A stretch of 64,000 nucleotides of DNA. Source: Variovorax paradoxus (GTDB lineage Bacteria > Pseudomonadota > Gammaproteobacteria > Burkholderiales > Burkholderiaceae_C). The notes below the pieces were generated by a model. The model did no database searches. It saw only the letters and a list, made by a program, of their open reading frames with translations, and was not told where the DNA came from. A program made the position numbers and the translations under genes. Of the stretch, positions 7,969-17,121 are shown piece by piece. Numbering within the stretch: position 1 is the stretch's first letter; each line of letters opens with the position of its first letter. Location of the stretch: NCBI RefSeq assembly GCF_018614955.1, contig NZ_JAGGNV010000048.1, positions 44,829 through 108,828 of the forward strand, read 5' to 3'.

Positions 7969-8784
7969 ATGCCAGAACTACCTGAAGTCGAAGTGACGCG
8001 GCTCGGCTTCGCCGATCGGATTGCCGGCGCGCGCGTCGATGCCGTGCGCGTGGGCAAGCCGCTGCGCTGGGCACTTGCCGTCGAGCCGGCTGAGCTGGTG
8101 GGACGCACCGTGCGTGCGGTGCGCAGGCGCGGCAAGTACCTGCTGATCGACCTGGATGCCGGACTGCTGCTGATGCACCTGGGCATGTCGGGCAGCCTGC
8201 GCTTCGATGCGGCCTTGCCTTCGCCCGGTACGCACGACCATTTCGATCTGGTGACCAGCCGCGGCACGCTGCGCCTCAACGATCCGAGGCGCTTCGGCGC
8301 AGTGGTCTATGCCGAGGACGAGGCTGCACCGCTGGCTATAAAGCTGTTGGGCGGCCTGGGAATGGAACCCCTGGGCGAGACGTTCGACATCGACCGCTTT
8401 TACGCAGGGCTGCGGCGGCGCAGGGCGCCGATCAAGCAGGTGCTGCTGGCTGGCGACGTGGTGGTGGGTGTCGGCAACATCTATGCCTCCGAGGCTCTCT
8501 TTCTTGCCGGTATCCGTCCGACAATGTCTGCCTCGCGCATCAGCCGGCCGCGCGCTGTGCGCTTGCATGCCGCAGTACGGGAAATTCTGGCGCGGGCCGT
8601 TGAGCGCGGTGGAAGCACCTTGCGCGACTTCTCCAATATCGACGGCCAGAGCGGATACTTCCAACTGGAAGCAACCGTTTACGGACGCGCCGGCGAACCA
8701 TGCCGCGTCTGCGCGACACTTGTACGGCAGATGCGCCAAGGCCAGCGATCCACTTATTTCTGTCCAAAATGCCAAAAGCATTGA
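7969..8784 (+). CDS. mutM: Formamidopyrimidine-DNA glycosylase
   Basis: MutM removes 8-oxoguanine and ring-opened purines from DNA and cuts the abasic site. The 271-residue product starts MPELPEVEVTR, where the processed Pro2 is the catalytic nucleophile and Glu3 assists. A conserved Lys lies in RRRGKYLL near residue 58. The C-terminal zinc finger is complete (CRVCATL...CPKCQKH, four cysteines). It starts a plus-strand series mutM - dynamin-like GTPase - mutY, bringing both enzymes of the oxidised-guanine repair pathway within 4 kb. Confidence 0.98.
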   Translation: MPELPEVEVTRLGFADRIAGARVDAVRVGKPLRWALAVEPAELVGRTVRAVRRRGKYLLIDLDAGLLLMHLGMSGSLRFDAALPSPGTHDHFDLVTSRGTLRLNDPRRFGAVVYAEDEAAPLAIKLLGGLGMEPLGETFDIDRFYAGLRRRRAPIKQVLLAGDVVVGVGNIYASEALFLAGIRPTMSASRISRPRAVRLHAAVREILARAVERGGSTLRDFSNIDGQSGYFQLEATVYGRAGEPCRVCATLVRQMRQGQRSTYFCPKCQKH

Positions 8785-8855
8785 AAGCTCTGAGGACAGA
8801 TGAGGCGCGAAGCCCAAGTGGGTGCTATATTTTGTAAGCAACCTTTACATCACCC

Positions 8856-10817
8856 TTGACACGTTCTTTCAATCAGCAATTCGATCAGCATGGCGCCTGG
8901 CGACGCAATTTCGCGCATCGCCTCAAATGGCTTTCGCGCTGGCTGGACGAGAACGAGCTACTCGATCAGAGCGTGGCCGAACGGCTGCGCGATCTGGAAT
9001 CGCAGATGCGCACCAGCAAGGTCATGGTGGCCTTCGTCGCCGAGTTCTCGCGCGGCAAATCCGAGCTGATCAACGCGATCTTCTTTGCCGCCTACGGACG
9101 CCGCATCATGCCGGCGAGCGCGGGTCGCACGACGATGTGCCCGACTGAACTCGGCTACGACGCTGCCTATCTTCCCAGCCTGCGGCTGCTGCCCATCGAA
9201 ACCCGGCTCGAGCCGTATTCGCTCGCCCATTGGCGCGACAAGCCCAAGCACTGGACCGAGATTCCGATCGACGTCGAGGACGCCGAGCAGTTGTCGCAGA
9301 CGATGAACAAGGTGGCCGAGGTCCGATGGGTGCCGATGGCCGAAGCGCGTTCGCTGGGCTTCTGGAACGATGACGCGCCCGAGGACAACCCGGTGCCCGA
9401 TGCCGACGGGCGCGTGGAAATTCCGCGCTGGCGCCATGCGGTGCTGAACATGCCGCACCCGCTGCTCGAGCAAGGGCTGGTGATTCTGGACACGCCCGGC
9501 CTCAACGCGATCGGCGCCGAGCCCGAGCTGACCGTGAGCCTGATCCCGCAGGCGCACGCCGTGGTCTTCATCCTGGCCGCGGACACGGGCGTGACGCGCT
9601 CCGATCTCGCCATCTGGCGCGAGCACCTGATCACCGAAAGCGAAGCAGGCGAAACCCGCATCGTGGTGCTCAACAAGATCGACACCATGTGGGACACCCT
9701 CAGCACGCCGGCGCAGATCGACGCGCAGATCCAGCGCCAGCGCAAGGGCGCTGCCGAACTGCTCGGCGTGCCGCTGCCGCAGGTGCTGCCGGTGTCGGCG
9801 CAAAAAGGACTGCAGGCCAAGATCCGTCGCGACGTACCGCTGCTGCAGGCGAGCCGGCTTCCCGCGCTCGAAGCCGTGCTGGGCGAGGGCCTGCTCGGCA
9901 AGCGCGAAAAGATGCTGCGGCTCGCCGTCGACGCGGGTATTGCGGCCCTGCAGGCCGAAGCGGCGCGCATCCTCAAGGTGCGCCAACGCGATCTTTCGGA
10001 ACAGGCGCTGGAACTGCAGGGCCTGCGCGGCAAGAACGTGTCGGTCATCCGTCACATGCGAAGCCGCATCGAGCAGGAGCAAACCGAGTTCGAAGGCAGC
10101 AACGCGCGCATCCTGGCGCTGCGCTCGGTGCAGGGCAAGCTGCTGCGCGAGGTGTATGCGGTGCTCGGCAGCACCGCGCTCAAGGCCGACATGGGCCGCC
10201 TGGCCTCCGCGCTCAAGCGCCCGGGCATCAAGTTCAACGTGCGCAAGGTGTACGGAGAAACCTTCGACTCGTTGCGCAACAACCTGCGCGAGGTGCAAGC
10301 GACCACGGCCGAAATCCAGTCGATGCTGCATGCCACCTTTCGCCAGCTCAATGCCGAGCACGGCTTCGCGCTGCAGGCGCCGGCGGAGCCCGACCTGCTG
10401 GGCTTCGAACAACAATTGAGCCAGATCGAGCGCAGCCACATCCACTACCTCGGCATCGGCAACCTGCTCAAACTGGCGCAACCGGACTTCTGCGACAAGC
10501 TCGTGCGCGCGCTGGCAAGCCGGCTGCGAGTGGTCAACGAAGCCGCCATGACCGAGGTGGAGCGCTGGAGCAAGGGCGCCGGCGCCCAGCTCGATGCGCA
10601 GCTCAAGGAACGCCGCCGCAACTTCACCAAGCGCATCGAGGCGGTCGAGCGCATCCAGGGCGCGGCAGGCAACCTCGACGAGCGCCTCGCCGAACTCGCG
10701 GCCCAGGAAAGCGGCCTCACCGAACTCCACGCGCGACTGCGCGAATTCACCGGCCTGCTGACGAGCAATGAAGCGCCCACTGCTGCCGCGGCGCGCGACG
10801 AACTCAGTGCTGCCTGA
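8856..10817 (+). CDS. Bacterial dynamin-like GTPase
   Basis: A 653-residue large GTPase. The G1 loop is FSRGKS at residues 64-69, a threonine pair for G2 is at RTT 91-93, G3 is LDTPGLN around 211-217, and G4 is NKID at 273-276. The second half is long, charged and helical, with predicted coiled coils (for example ILKVRQRDLSEQALELQGL), as in bacterial dynamin-like proteins that remodel membranes. The start is probably the TTG at 8856; no ATG gives a full-length G domain. Its end overlaps mutY by about 50 bases. A possible -10 (tatatt at 8826-8831) lies just upstream. The cellular role is unknown. Confidence 0.88.
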   Translation: MTRSFNQQFDQHGAWRRNFAHRLKWLSRWLDENELLDQSVAERLRDLESQMRTSKVMVAFVAEFSRGKSELINAIFFAAYGRRIMPASAGRTTMCPTELGYDAAYLPSLRLLPIETRLEPYSLAHWRDKPKHWTEIPIDVEDAEQLSQTMNKVAEVRWVPMAEARSLGFWNDDAPEDNPVPDADGRVEIPRWRHAVLNMPHPLLEQGLVILDTPGLNAIGAEPELTVSLIPQAHAVVFILAADTGVTRSDLAIWREHLITESEAGETRIVVLNKIDTMWDTLSTPAQIDAQIQRQRKGAAELLGVPLPQVLPVSAQKGLQAKIRRDVPLLQASRLPALEAVLGEGLLGKREKMLRLAVDAGIAALQAEAARILKVRQRDLSEQALELQGLRGKNVSVIRHMRSRIEQEQTEFEGSNARILALRSVQGKLLREVYAVLGSTALKADMGRLASALKRPGIKFNVRKVYGETFDSLRNNLREVQATTAEIQSMLHATFRQLNAEHGFALQAPAEPDLLGFEQQLSQIERSHIHYLGIGNLLKLAQPDFCDKLVRALASRLRVVNEAAMTEVERWSKGAGAQLDAQLKERRRNFTKRIEAVERIQGAAGNLDERLAELAAQESGLTELHARLREFTGLLTSNEAPTAAAARDELSAA

Positions 10818-11874
10818 AGATCCGGGGGGAGCACTGCAGGCGCTGGCGTCGAGTTTCGCGGCGCGCATTGTCGATTGGCAACGCAGCCATGGGCGCAGCG
10901 AGCTGCCATGGCAGAACACGCACGATCCCTATCGCGTCTGGCTTTCCGAGGTCATGCTCCAGCAGACCCAGGTGTCGACGGTGCTGGGCTATTTCGCGCG
11001 CTTTCTCGAAAGGTTCTCGACGGTGCAAGCGCTCGCCGCCGGCACCGAGGACGAGGTGTTCGGCTTGTGGAGCGGTCTGGGCTACTACAGCCGTGCGCGC
11101 AACATGCACCGCTGCGCGCAAGAGGTGGTGTCGCGCTTCGGCAGCGCATTTCCGCGCACCGCTGCCGAACTCCAGACCCTGCCGGGCATCGGCCGTTCGA
11201 CGGCCGCTGCGATTGCTGCCTTCTGCTTTGGCGAGCGGGTCGCCATTCTCGATGGCAACGTGAAGCGGGTGCTTGCGCGGATGCTGGCTTTCGAGGGCGA
11301 TCTTTCGTCCGCTGCGCAGGAGCGGGCCTTGTGGGCCATGGCCACGGAGCTGCTGCCACCGGCGACGCAGCGGCGTGCCATCGCACGCTATACCCAGGGC
11401 CTGATGGATCTGGGCGCCACCGTCTGCCTGCCGCGTAAGCCGAGTTGCATGATCTGTCCGGTCAATGACCTGTGCGCGGCGCGGCGCGAGGGCGAGCCCG
11501 AGCGCTTTCCGGTCAAGACGCGCAAGCTTCGGCGCAGCGCCCAGTCGTTGTGGATGCTGCAGGCGCGCGATGCGCACGGCCGCGTGTGGCTCGAGAAACG
11601 TCCCTCGCGCGGCATCTGGGCGGGACTCTATTGCCTGCCGGTCTACGAGAGCCGGGACTCGCTGCTGGACGAATTGGCGCCCGACGCCCGCCGGACGGCG
11701 CGCGACGACGCGGCTTTCGTGCATGTGCTCACGCACAAGGACTTGCACCTGCATCCCGTGTCGGTCGAATGCGTCGCAGAGCGACTTCTCAACGATGCCG
11801 GCGGATGGTTCGAAGCCGGCCAATGGTCGGCGCTCGGCCTGCCGGCGCCCGTGCGCAAACTGCTGACGACCTAG
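10768..11874 (+). CDS. mutY: A/G-specific adenine glycosylase
   Basis: MutY removes adenine mispaired with 8-oxoguanine. The 368-residue product has the catalytic Glu region SEVMLQQTQV, the helix-hairpin-helix LPGIGRSTAAAIA, and the catalytic Asp in AILDGNVKRVLAR. A [4Fe-4S] cluster motif follows (C-x6-C-x2-C-x5-C in CLPRKPSCMICPVNDLC). A C-terminal nudix-like recognition domain starts near residue 245. The ATG at 10768 overlaps the dynamin-like gene by 50 bases; a GTG at 10807 (in front of LPEDPGG) is an alternative start. It is convergent with rapZ and overlaps it by four bases. Confidence 0.97.
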   Translation: MKRPLLPRRATNSVLPEDPGGALQALASSFAARIVDWQRSHGRSELPWQNTHDPYRVWLSEVMLQQTQVSTVLGYFARFLERFSTVQALAAGTEDEVFGLWSGLGYYSRARNMHRCAQEVVSRFGSAFPRTAAELQTLPGIGRSTAAAIAAFCFGERVAILDGNVKRVLARMLAFEGDLSSAAQERALWAMATELLPPATQRRAIARYTQGLMDLGATVCLPRKPSCMICPVNDLCAARREGEPERFPVKTRKLRRSAQSLWMLQARDAHGRVWLEKRPSRGIWAGLYCLPVYESRDSLLDELAPDARRTARDDAAFVHVLTHKDLHLHPVSVECVAERLLNDAGGWFEAGQWSALGLPAPVRKLLTT

Positions 11875-12746
11875 ACGCTGTCGAGCTCGCGATGCCGCTT
11901 GAGCGCCGCCCAGCGTGCGCCGAATCCGCGCGCCAGCTGCTCCACGAGAAAGACCGAGCGGTGCTGGCCGCCGGTGCAGCCGATCGCCACGGTGACGTAA
12001 CTGCGATGGTCGCGGGCCAGCGCATCGAGCCAGCGATCGAGGAACTGTTCGATGTCGCCGTACATGCGCGCGACATCATCGTGTTCGCGCAGCCAGTCGA
12101 TCACAGCCGCGTCACGCCCGGTCAGCGGTCGCAGCGCGGGCACGTAGTGCGGGTTGGGGAGCATGCGCACGTCGAACACGTAGTCGGCATCGAGCGGCAC
12201 GCCGCGCTTGAACGCAAAAGATTCGAACACCAGCGTGAGCGTGCTCTCCGGCGCCGCGATCAGCGCCTTGATATAGCTCTGCAATTGGGCCGGGCGGATG
12301 ATGCTGGTGTCGATCACGTCGGCGCCGTCGCGCAGATCGGCCAGCAGCTCACGCTCGAGTTCGATGGCCTGGATCAGCGCCCGCTGCTGATCGGGGGAAT
12401 CGGTCCGGCCTTCCTGGCGCGAGAGGGGATGGCGGCGCCGGGTCTCCGAATAGCGGCGCACCAGCGCGTCGGTGGTCGAATCGAGGAACAGCGAGCGCAG
12501 CGATATGCCGTCGCGCCGCAGGCCGTCGAGCTGCTGGGGAACGAGCGGCAACGACACGCCGCTGCGCACATCCATGGCGATCGCGACGCGCGGCGTCTGC
12601 TGCTGCCGCTGCAGCGCGATGAAGGGCGCAAGCAACTCGGGCGGCAGGTTGTCGACGCAGTAGTAGCCCGCGTCTTCGAGGGCATGCAGTGCGACGGATT
12701 TTCCCGAACCGGACATGCCAGTGATCAGCACCAGTTCCAGGCTCAC
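11871..12746 (-). CDS. rapZ: RNase adapter protein RapZ
   Basis: RapZ is an RNA-binding adapter that, in enterobacteria, targets the sRNA GlmZ to RNase E and so controls amino-sugar synthesis. In betaproteobacteria its targets are unclear. The 291-residue product has the Walker A loop GMSGSGKS near the N-terminus and the conserved C-terminal GCTGGQHRSVFLVE motif. It probably begins with a GTG that overlaps the recN stop codon by four bases (GTGA), so translation is coupled to recN. Order on the strand: nadK - recN - rapZ. Confidence 0.95.
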   Translation of the reverse strand: MSLELVLITGMSGSGKSVALHALEDAGYYCVDNLPPELLAPFIALQRQQQTPRVAIAMDVRSGVSLPLVPQQLDGLRRDGISLRSLFLDSTTDALVRRYSETRRRHPLSRQEGRTDSPDQQRALIQAIELERELLADLRDGADVIDTSIIRPAQLQSYIKALIAAPESTLTLVFESFAFKRGVPLDADYVFDVRMLPNPHYVPALRPLTGRDAAVIDWLREHDDVARMYGDIEQFLDRWLDALARDHRSYVTVAIGCTGGQHRSVFLVEQLARGFGARWAALKRHRELDSV

Positions 12747-14425
12747 GATGAGGTCTCCGGCGTCTTCTTGCCGAGCATTTCGCGCGCGTGCGCGAGCGAG
12801 GTCTGCGAAACGCGCTCGCCGCCCAGCATGCGTGCGATCTCGCGCGGCCGGGTGTCGTCGTCGAGCACCGAGACGCCGCTTTCGGTGCGAATGCCGTCCT
12901 GGCTCTTGGCGCTGGTCTGGTGCTTGGCGACCAGCAGGTGGTGGTCGGCACAGGCCGCCACCTGCGGCAGGTGGGTAACCGCCAGCACCTGGCGGTCACG
13001 GCCGAGCTGTTTCATGAGGCGGCCGACGGTTTCGGCCACGGCGCCGCCGACGCCCGCATCGACCTCGTCGAAGATCAGCGTCTGTGCCGTGCCGAGCTGG
13101 CTGGTCGTGACCGCGATCGCCAGGGCGATGCGCGAGAGCTCGCCGCCCGAAGCCACCTTGCCGATGGGGCGCGGCGTGGTGCCAGTGTGGCCGCTCACGA
13201 GGAAGGCGATGTCTTCGAGCCCCGCGCGGCCCGGTTCGGCGAGCGGCTCCAGCGCGACTTCGAAGCGGCCGCCTTGCATGCCGAGGCCCTGCATGGCCTG
13301 CGTCACGGCTTGCGCCAGCCGGGGCGCCGCCTGTTTGCGTGCCCTGCCCAGCGTCTTGGCTTCCTTCATGTAAGCCTGCTGTGCCGTCTGTTCGGCAAGT
13401 TCGAGGGCTTCGAGGTCGCTCTGCGCGTCGAGGGCCTGCAACTCGGTTTGCCAGCCGGCCAGCAAGGACGGCAGTTCAGCCGGTGTGCGCTTGTAGCGGC
13501 GGGCGAGCGACATCCAGAGTCCCATGCGCTCGTCCAGTTCGGCGAGTCGCTCGGGATCGGTGTCGGCCTGGCGCAGGTAGCCGTGCAGCGAGTGCGCAGC
13601 GTCCGAGGCCTGCGCCACGCTCGATGCCAGAACCTCGCCCAGCGCCTTGAACTCCGGCTCGATGTGCTCGCAGTTCTGCAGCAGCGTGACGGCGCGGCTC
13701 AATGCGGCGAGCGCACCGCTGTCATCGTCTTCCAGGGCGCTGCATGCGCCCTCGGCGGCATCGATGAGCGCCTGTGCATTGGAGATGCGGGTGTGGCTGG
13801 CCGAAAGTTCCTCCCACTCGTCGGCGCCAGGCGCGAGCTTCATCACCTCGCCCACCTGCCACTGCAGTCGCTCTCGCTCGCGCTGCAGCGAATCCTGCGC
13901 CGAGCGCGCCTTGTCGAGCGCAGCGATCGCTTGCCGCCAGTTCTGCCAGGCGTTGTCGAGCACGGCAGTGCCGACACCGGCATAGGCATCGAGCAGGCCG
14001 CGCACGGCTTCGGGCCGGGTGAGGCTTTGCCATGCATGCTGGCCGTGGATGTCCAGCAACTTGTCGCCGAGCTCGCGCAGCTGGGTCGCAGTGGCGGGGC
14101 TGCCGTTGATCCAGCCGCGGCTGCGCCCCTGAAGGTCGACGGTGCGGCGCAGAAGCAGGACATCGCCCGCTTCGAAGCCACCTTCGTCCAGCCAGGCGGC
14201 CAGGGCAGGATCGGTGTCGAACTCCGCGCTCACGTCCAGGCGCTCGGCGCCTTCGCGCACGGCGCCGGCATCGGCACGGTTGCCGAGCGCCAGCTGGAGC
14301 GCGTCGATCAGAATCGACTTGCCCGCGCCGGTTTCGCCGGTGAGGACGGTAAAGCCTGTGGAGAAATCGAGTTCGAGCGCGCGCACGATCACGAAGTCGC
14401 GCAGGGCGATGCGGCGCAATGCCAT
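12743..14425 (-). CDS. recN: DNA repair protein RecN
   Basis: RecN is an SMC-like ATPase that acts at double-strand breaks. The 560-residue product starts MALRRIALRDFVIVRALEL, has Walker A GETGAGKS near residue 31, a long central coiled coil, then the ABC signature SGGELSRIALAI and Walker B LIFDEVDAGVGG near the C-terminus. The start at 14425 was chosen because family similarity begins there; it lies one base after the nadK stop codon. The gene is normally SOS-induced, but no LexA box is recognisable here and it is more likely read from the nadK promoter. Confidence 0.97.
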   Translation of the reverse strand: MALRRIALRDFVIVRALELDFSTGFTVLTGETGAGKSILIDALQLALGNRADAGAVREGAERLDVSAEFDTDPALAAWLDEGGFEAGDVLLLRRTVDLQGRSRGWINGSPATATQLRELGDKLLDIHGQHAWQSLTRPEAVRGLLDAYAGVGTAVLDNAWQNWRQAIAALDKARSAQDSLQRERERLQWQVGEVMKLAPGADEWEELSASHTRISNAQALIDAAEGACSALEDDDSGALAALSRAVTLLQNCEHIEPEFKALGEVLASSVAQASDAAHSLHGYLRQADTDPERLAELDERMGLWMSLARRYKRTPAELPSLLAGWQTELQALDAQSDLEALELAEQTAQQAYMKEAKTLGRARKQAAPRLAQAVTQAMQGLGMQGGRFEVALEPLAEPGRAGLEDIAFLVSGHTGTTPRPIGKVASGGELSRIALAIAVTTSQLGTAQTLIFDEVDAGVGGAVAETVGRLMKQLGRDRQVLAVTHLPQVAACADHHLLVAKHQTSAKSQDGIRTESGVSVLDDDTRPREIARMLGGERVSQTSLAHAREMLGKKTPETSS

Positions 14426-14426
14426 G

Positions 14427-15323
14427 TCAGGAACCTCCTTCGTTCCAGTGCAGCTTCTTGCGCAATGTGTCGAAGTAGCTCCAGCCTTTCGGATGCAGAA
14501 AACGCACCCGGTAGTCGGAGCGGCGCACCACGACCTGGTCGCCGATGGCAAGAGAAGCCAATGATTGCATGTCGAAACTGGCGCTCGCGTCGCGCCCGCC
14601 CACCAGCTCGATCAGGACCTCGTCGGCATCCGGCAGCAGGATCGGTCGGTTCGAGAGCGTGTGGGGCGCAATGGGAACCATCACCCATCCCGGCACCGCG
14701 GGATGCAGCAGCGGGCCGCCGGCCGACAGCGCGTAGGCGGTGGAGCCGGTGGGTGAGGCGATGATCATGCCGTCGGCGCGCTGATTGGCCACGAAATGGC
14801 GGCCGACCGAAACACGCAGCTCCACCATGCCCGAGGTGGCGCTGCGATTGACCACCACATCGTTCATGGCGAGCGCATCGAACACCGACACGCCGTCGCG
14901 CATCACCTGGGCGTGCATGAGGCTGCGGTGGTCTTCCTCGTACTCGCCGGCCAGCATCGGGATCAGCGTCGCCTGGTAGTTGTCGAGGGAAATGTCGGTG
15001 ATGAACCCGAGCCGGCCGCGGTTGATGCCGATCAGCGGAACGCCGTAGCACGCCAGCTGGCGCCCGATGCCGAGCATGGTTCCGTCGCCTCCGACCACCA
15101 GGCCCAGATCGCATCGCTGGCCGATCTCTTCGACAGTCAGCGCGGGGTAGCGGGCCTGGCCGCACTCGCCGTCGCGCGGTTGTTCGACAAAGACCTCGCA
15201 GCCTTGCGCTTCCAGGAAGGCGCCGATGCCCTCCATGACCTCGTCCAGCGCGCCGGCCTGCGCCCGCGCGCCCGAAGCCTGGTATTTACCTATCAGGGCC
15301 ACGTGCCGAAAGCTGGATGTCAT
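14427..15323 (-). CDS. nadK: NAD kinase
   Basis: NadK phosphorylates NAD to NADP. The 298-residue product shows the catalytic GGDGTMLGIGR motif, NRGRLGFITDI, and the substrate segment SPTGSTAYALSAGGPL. The start is the ATG at 15323 (MTSSFRHVALIGKYQ); a TTG two codons upstream is possible. It is the first gene of nadK - recN - rapZ and is divergent from hrcA with only 28 bases between the starts, so the two promoters must overlap. Confidence 0.97.
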   Translation of the reverse strand: MTSSFRHVALIGKYQASGARAQAGALDEVMEGIGAFLEAQGCEVFVEQPRDGECGQARYPALTVEEIGQRCDLGLVVGGDGTMLGIGRQLACYGVPLIGINRGRLGFITDISLDNYQATLIPMLAGEYEEDHRSLMHAQVMRDGVSVFDALAMNDVVVNRSATSGMVELRVSVGRHFVANQRADGMIIASPTGSTAYALSAGGPLLHPAVPGWVMVPIAPHTLSNRPILLPDADEVLIELVGGRDASASFDMQSLASLAIGDQVVVRRSDYRVRFLHPKGWSYFDTLRKKLHWNEGGS

Positions 15324-15351
15324 GTACAAATTACAACATTAAAATCAGTCG

Positions 15352-16356
15352 ATGCTGGACGATCGCGCCAAGTTGCTTCTCAAGACGCTGGTCGAGCGCT
15401 ACATCGCCGAGGGCCAGCCGGTGGGCTCGCGCACGCTTTCCCGGGCTTCGGGGCTGGAGCTTTCGCCTGCGACCATCCGCAACGTGATGTCCGACCTCGA
15501 AGGGCTCGGGCTGATCGCCAGTCCGCACACCTCTGCAGGCCGCATTCCGACTGCGCGCGGCTATCGGCTTTTCGTCGACACCATGCTGACTGCCCAGCGC
15601 GAACAGTTCACGCCGCCAAGCCTCGCGCCCGACCAGCCGCAGAAGGTGATCGCGAACGCGGCGAACCTGCTGTCGAACCTGTCGCAATTCGTCGGCGTGG
15701 TGATGGCGCCGCGCCGCGCATCCGTTTTTCGTCAGATCGAGTTCCTTCGCCTTTCCGACCGCCGCCTGCTCGTGATCATCGTGTCGCCCGACGGCGATGT
15801 GCAGAACCGGGTGATCTTCCCCGAGGTCGACTATTCGCAGTCGCAACTGGTCGAGGCGTCGAACTACATCAACACGCACTTTGCGGGCCTGTCGATCGAG
15901 CAGGTGCGCGACCGGCTTCAGTCCGAGATGGAGCAATTGCGCGGCGAGATCGCTGCTCTGATGCAGGCCGCTGTCCAGGTGAGCTCCGAGGTGCTGACGG
16001 AAGCCCAGGACGAAGTGGTGATCGCGGGCGAGCGGAATCTGCTGGCCGTCACCGATTTCTCCAGCGACATGAGCCACCTGCGTCGCGCGTTCGAGCTGTT
16101 CGAGCAGAAGGCCCAACTGATGCGCCTGCTCGACGTGTCGAGCAAGGCAGACGGCGTGCGCATCTTCATCGGTGGAGAAAGCCAGGTGGTGCCCTTCGAC
16201 GACCTGTCGATCGTGAGCGCGAACTACGAGGTCGACGGCGAGGTGGTGGGCACTCTTGGCGTCATCGGTCCGACGCGCATGCCCTACGAGCGCATGATCC
16301 AGATCGTCGACATCACGTCGCGGCTGGTCACCAATGCGCTGAGCCATCGCAAATAG
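15352..16356 (+). CDS. hrcA: Heat-inducible transcription repressor HrcA
   Basis: HrcA represses chaperone operons by binding CIRCE elements. The 334-residue product begins MLDDRAKLLLKTLVERYI, with a winged-helix domain in the first 90 residues (SPATIRNVMSDLEGLGLIASPHTSAGRIPT) followed by the dimerisation domain. The length is normal. No CIRCE element (TTAGCACTC-N9-GAGTGCTAA) is visible near its own start, so it is not obviously autoregulated. It is divergent from nadK and followed by a CAT-anticodon tRNA. Confidence 0.97.
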   Translation: MLDDRAKLLLKTLVERYIAEGQPVGSRTLSRASGLELSPATIRNVMSDLEGLGLIASPHTSAGRIPTARGYRLFVDTMLTAQREQFTPPSLAPDQPQKVIANAANLLSNLSQFVGVVMAPRRASVFRQIEFLRLSDRRLLVIIVSPDGDVQNRVIFPEVDYSQSQLVEASNYINTHFAGLSIEQVRDRLQSEMEQLRGEIAALMQAAVQVSSEVLTEAQDEVVIAGERNLLAVTDFSSDMSHLRRAFELFEQKAQLMRLLDVSSKADGVRIFIGGESQVVPFDDLSIVSANYEVDGEVVGTLGVIGPTRMPYERMIQIVDITSRLVTNALSHRK

Positions 16357-16390
16357 CGGCGCCCGGCGCCCACTAGAATCCCTGATGTGC

Positions 16391-16467
<77 letters not shown>

Positions 16468-16502
16468 CCACGCCTTGGCGCCCGCAGTCGCGGGGCCAAT
16501 CC

Positions 16503-16781
16503 TCAAGCCTTTGCTTGTGTCTCGATCCGGCGACCTGGATCCAAGGCATAGAGGACTGCTTTCTCGTCCTGGCCTTTGGCGGATGAATCCCCGAGCGGCA
16601 TCTGCGCCGAGCCGTAGAGTTCACGCTCCAGCCTCTTGGCGCGCTCGGAATACATCCGGGCCAGGGCCCCATGATGTTCGGCGGCAGCCTGATGCTCGAT
16701 GCGTGCGAGATGGGCTTCTTCGAGGAGCGCCATGACTCGTCTGAGATGGCCGTTTCGATTGGGCTGGAAAAAGCTGAACAT
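16503..16781 (-). CDS. Small hypothetical helical protein
   Basis: A 92-residue protein beginning MFSFFQPNRNGHLRRVMALL. Its start at 16781 is supported by a strong ribosome-binding site (GGAGGT, five bases before ATG). The middle is one long amphipathic helix rich in Ala, Glu, His and Arg (LLEEAHLARIEHQAAAEHH...RAKRLERELYG), likely to form a coiled coil or dimer. The C-terminus is polar and ends ALDPGRRIETQAKA. No signal peptide or known domain is recognisable. It lies alone between two tRNA genes, on the opposite strand. Coding status is inferred from the RBS and the regular amphipathic pattern. Confidence 0.6.
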   Translation of the reverse strand: MFSFFQPNRNGHLRRVMALLEEAHLARIEHQAAAEHHGALARMYSERAKRLERELYGSAQMPLGDSSAKGQDEKAVLYALDPGRRIETQAKA

Positions 16782-16893
16782 CGGGACCTCCATCCAATAA
16801 ACCAATGGAAGCCGTTTTTAGCGCCAGTCGACCAAGTGGCGCTGTAGGTGCAGTGCCCATGTGATCGAGATGTCATGATTTAGTTCACATTTC

Positions 16894-16920
16894 AGCCAAG
16901 ACTTTGATGCACACTTGGCT
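16894..16920. promoter_or_regulatory. Inverted repeat upstream of the small helical-protein gene
   Basis: Perfect 7-base arms (AGCCAAG at 16894-16900 and CTTGGCT at 16914-16920) are separated by 13 bases. They lie about 115 bases upstream of the start at 16781 and about the same distance before tRNA-Arg, in a 250-base region with no gene. The size and spacing suit a dimeric regulator, but no regulator is implicated. Confidence 0.35.
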
Positions 16921-17017
16921 CGACGTAGACTCGCAGGCGGTTGATCGATGGCTCGCTCCCATCGCGTCGTCTGCTCTCTTTCTTTCGCTGCCGAGCGATC
17001 GTGTGTTGCGAGGATGC

Positions 17018-17023
17018 TATAAT
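17018..17023 (+). promoter_or_regulatory. -10 element of the tRNA-Arg promoter
   Basis: A perfect TATAAT lies 10 bases before the mature 5' end of tRNA-Arg. No good -35 hexamer is present at 16-18 bases further upstream, so the -35 contact is weak or an activator or FIS-type element helps. Confidence 0.6.
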
Positions 17024-17033
17024 CGCAAGCTGT

Positions 17034-17110
17034 GCGGCTGTAGCTCAGTTGGATAGAGTACTTGGCTACGAACCAAGGGGTCGTGGGTTCAATTCCTGCC
17101 AGCCGCACCA
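17034..17110 (+). tRNA. tRNA-Arg (anticodon ACG)
   Basis: A 77-base cloverleaf: acceptor GCGGCTG/CAGCCGC, D arm TAGCTCAGTTGGATAGAGTA, anticodon arm CTTGG-CTACGAA-CCAAG with anticodon ACG (read as ICG after deamination), T arm GGGTTCAATTCC, CCA encoded. It is followed within 12 bases by a strong terminator. Confidence 0.97.
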
Positions 17111-17121
17111 TCATCAGGAAG

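Noticed and set aside
5980..8784. An N-terminally extended mutM (934 residues)
   Set aside because: MutM needs Pro2 as nucleophile, so it must begin MPELPEVE at 7969. The extension is antisense to the TPR gene.
15320..15352. CIRCE element for HrcA near hrcA
   Set aside because: No TTAGCACTC-N9-GAGTGCTAA or near match is seen in the 28-base gap or nearby.
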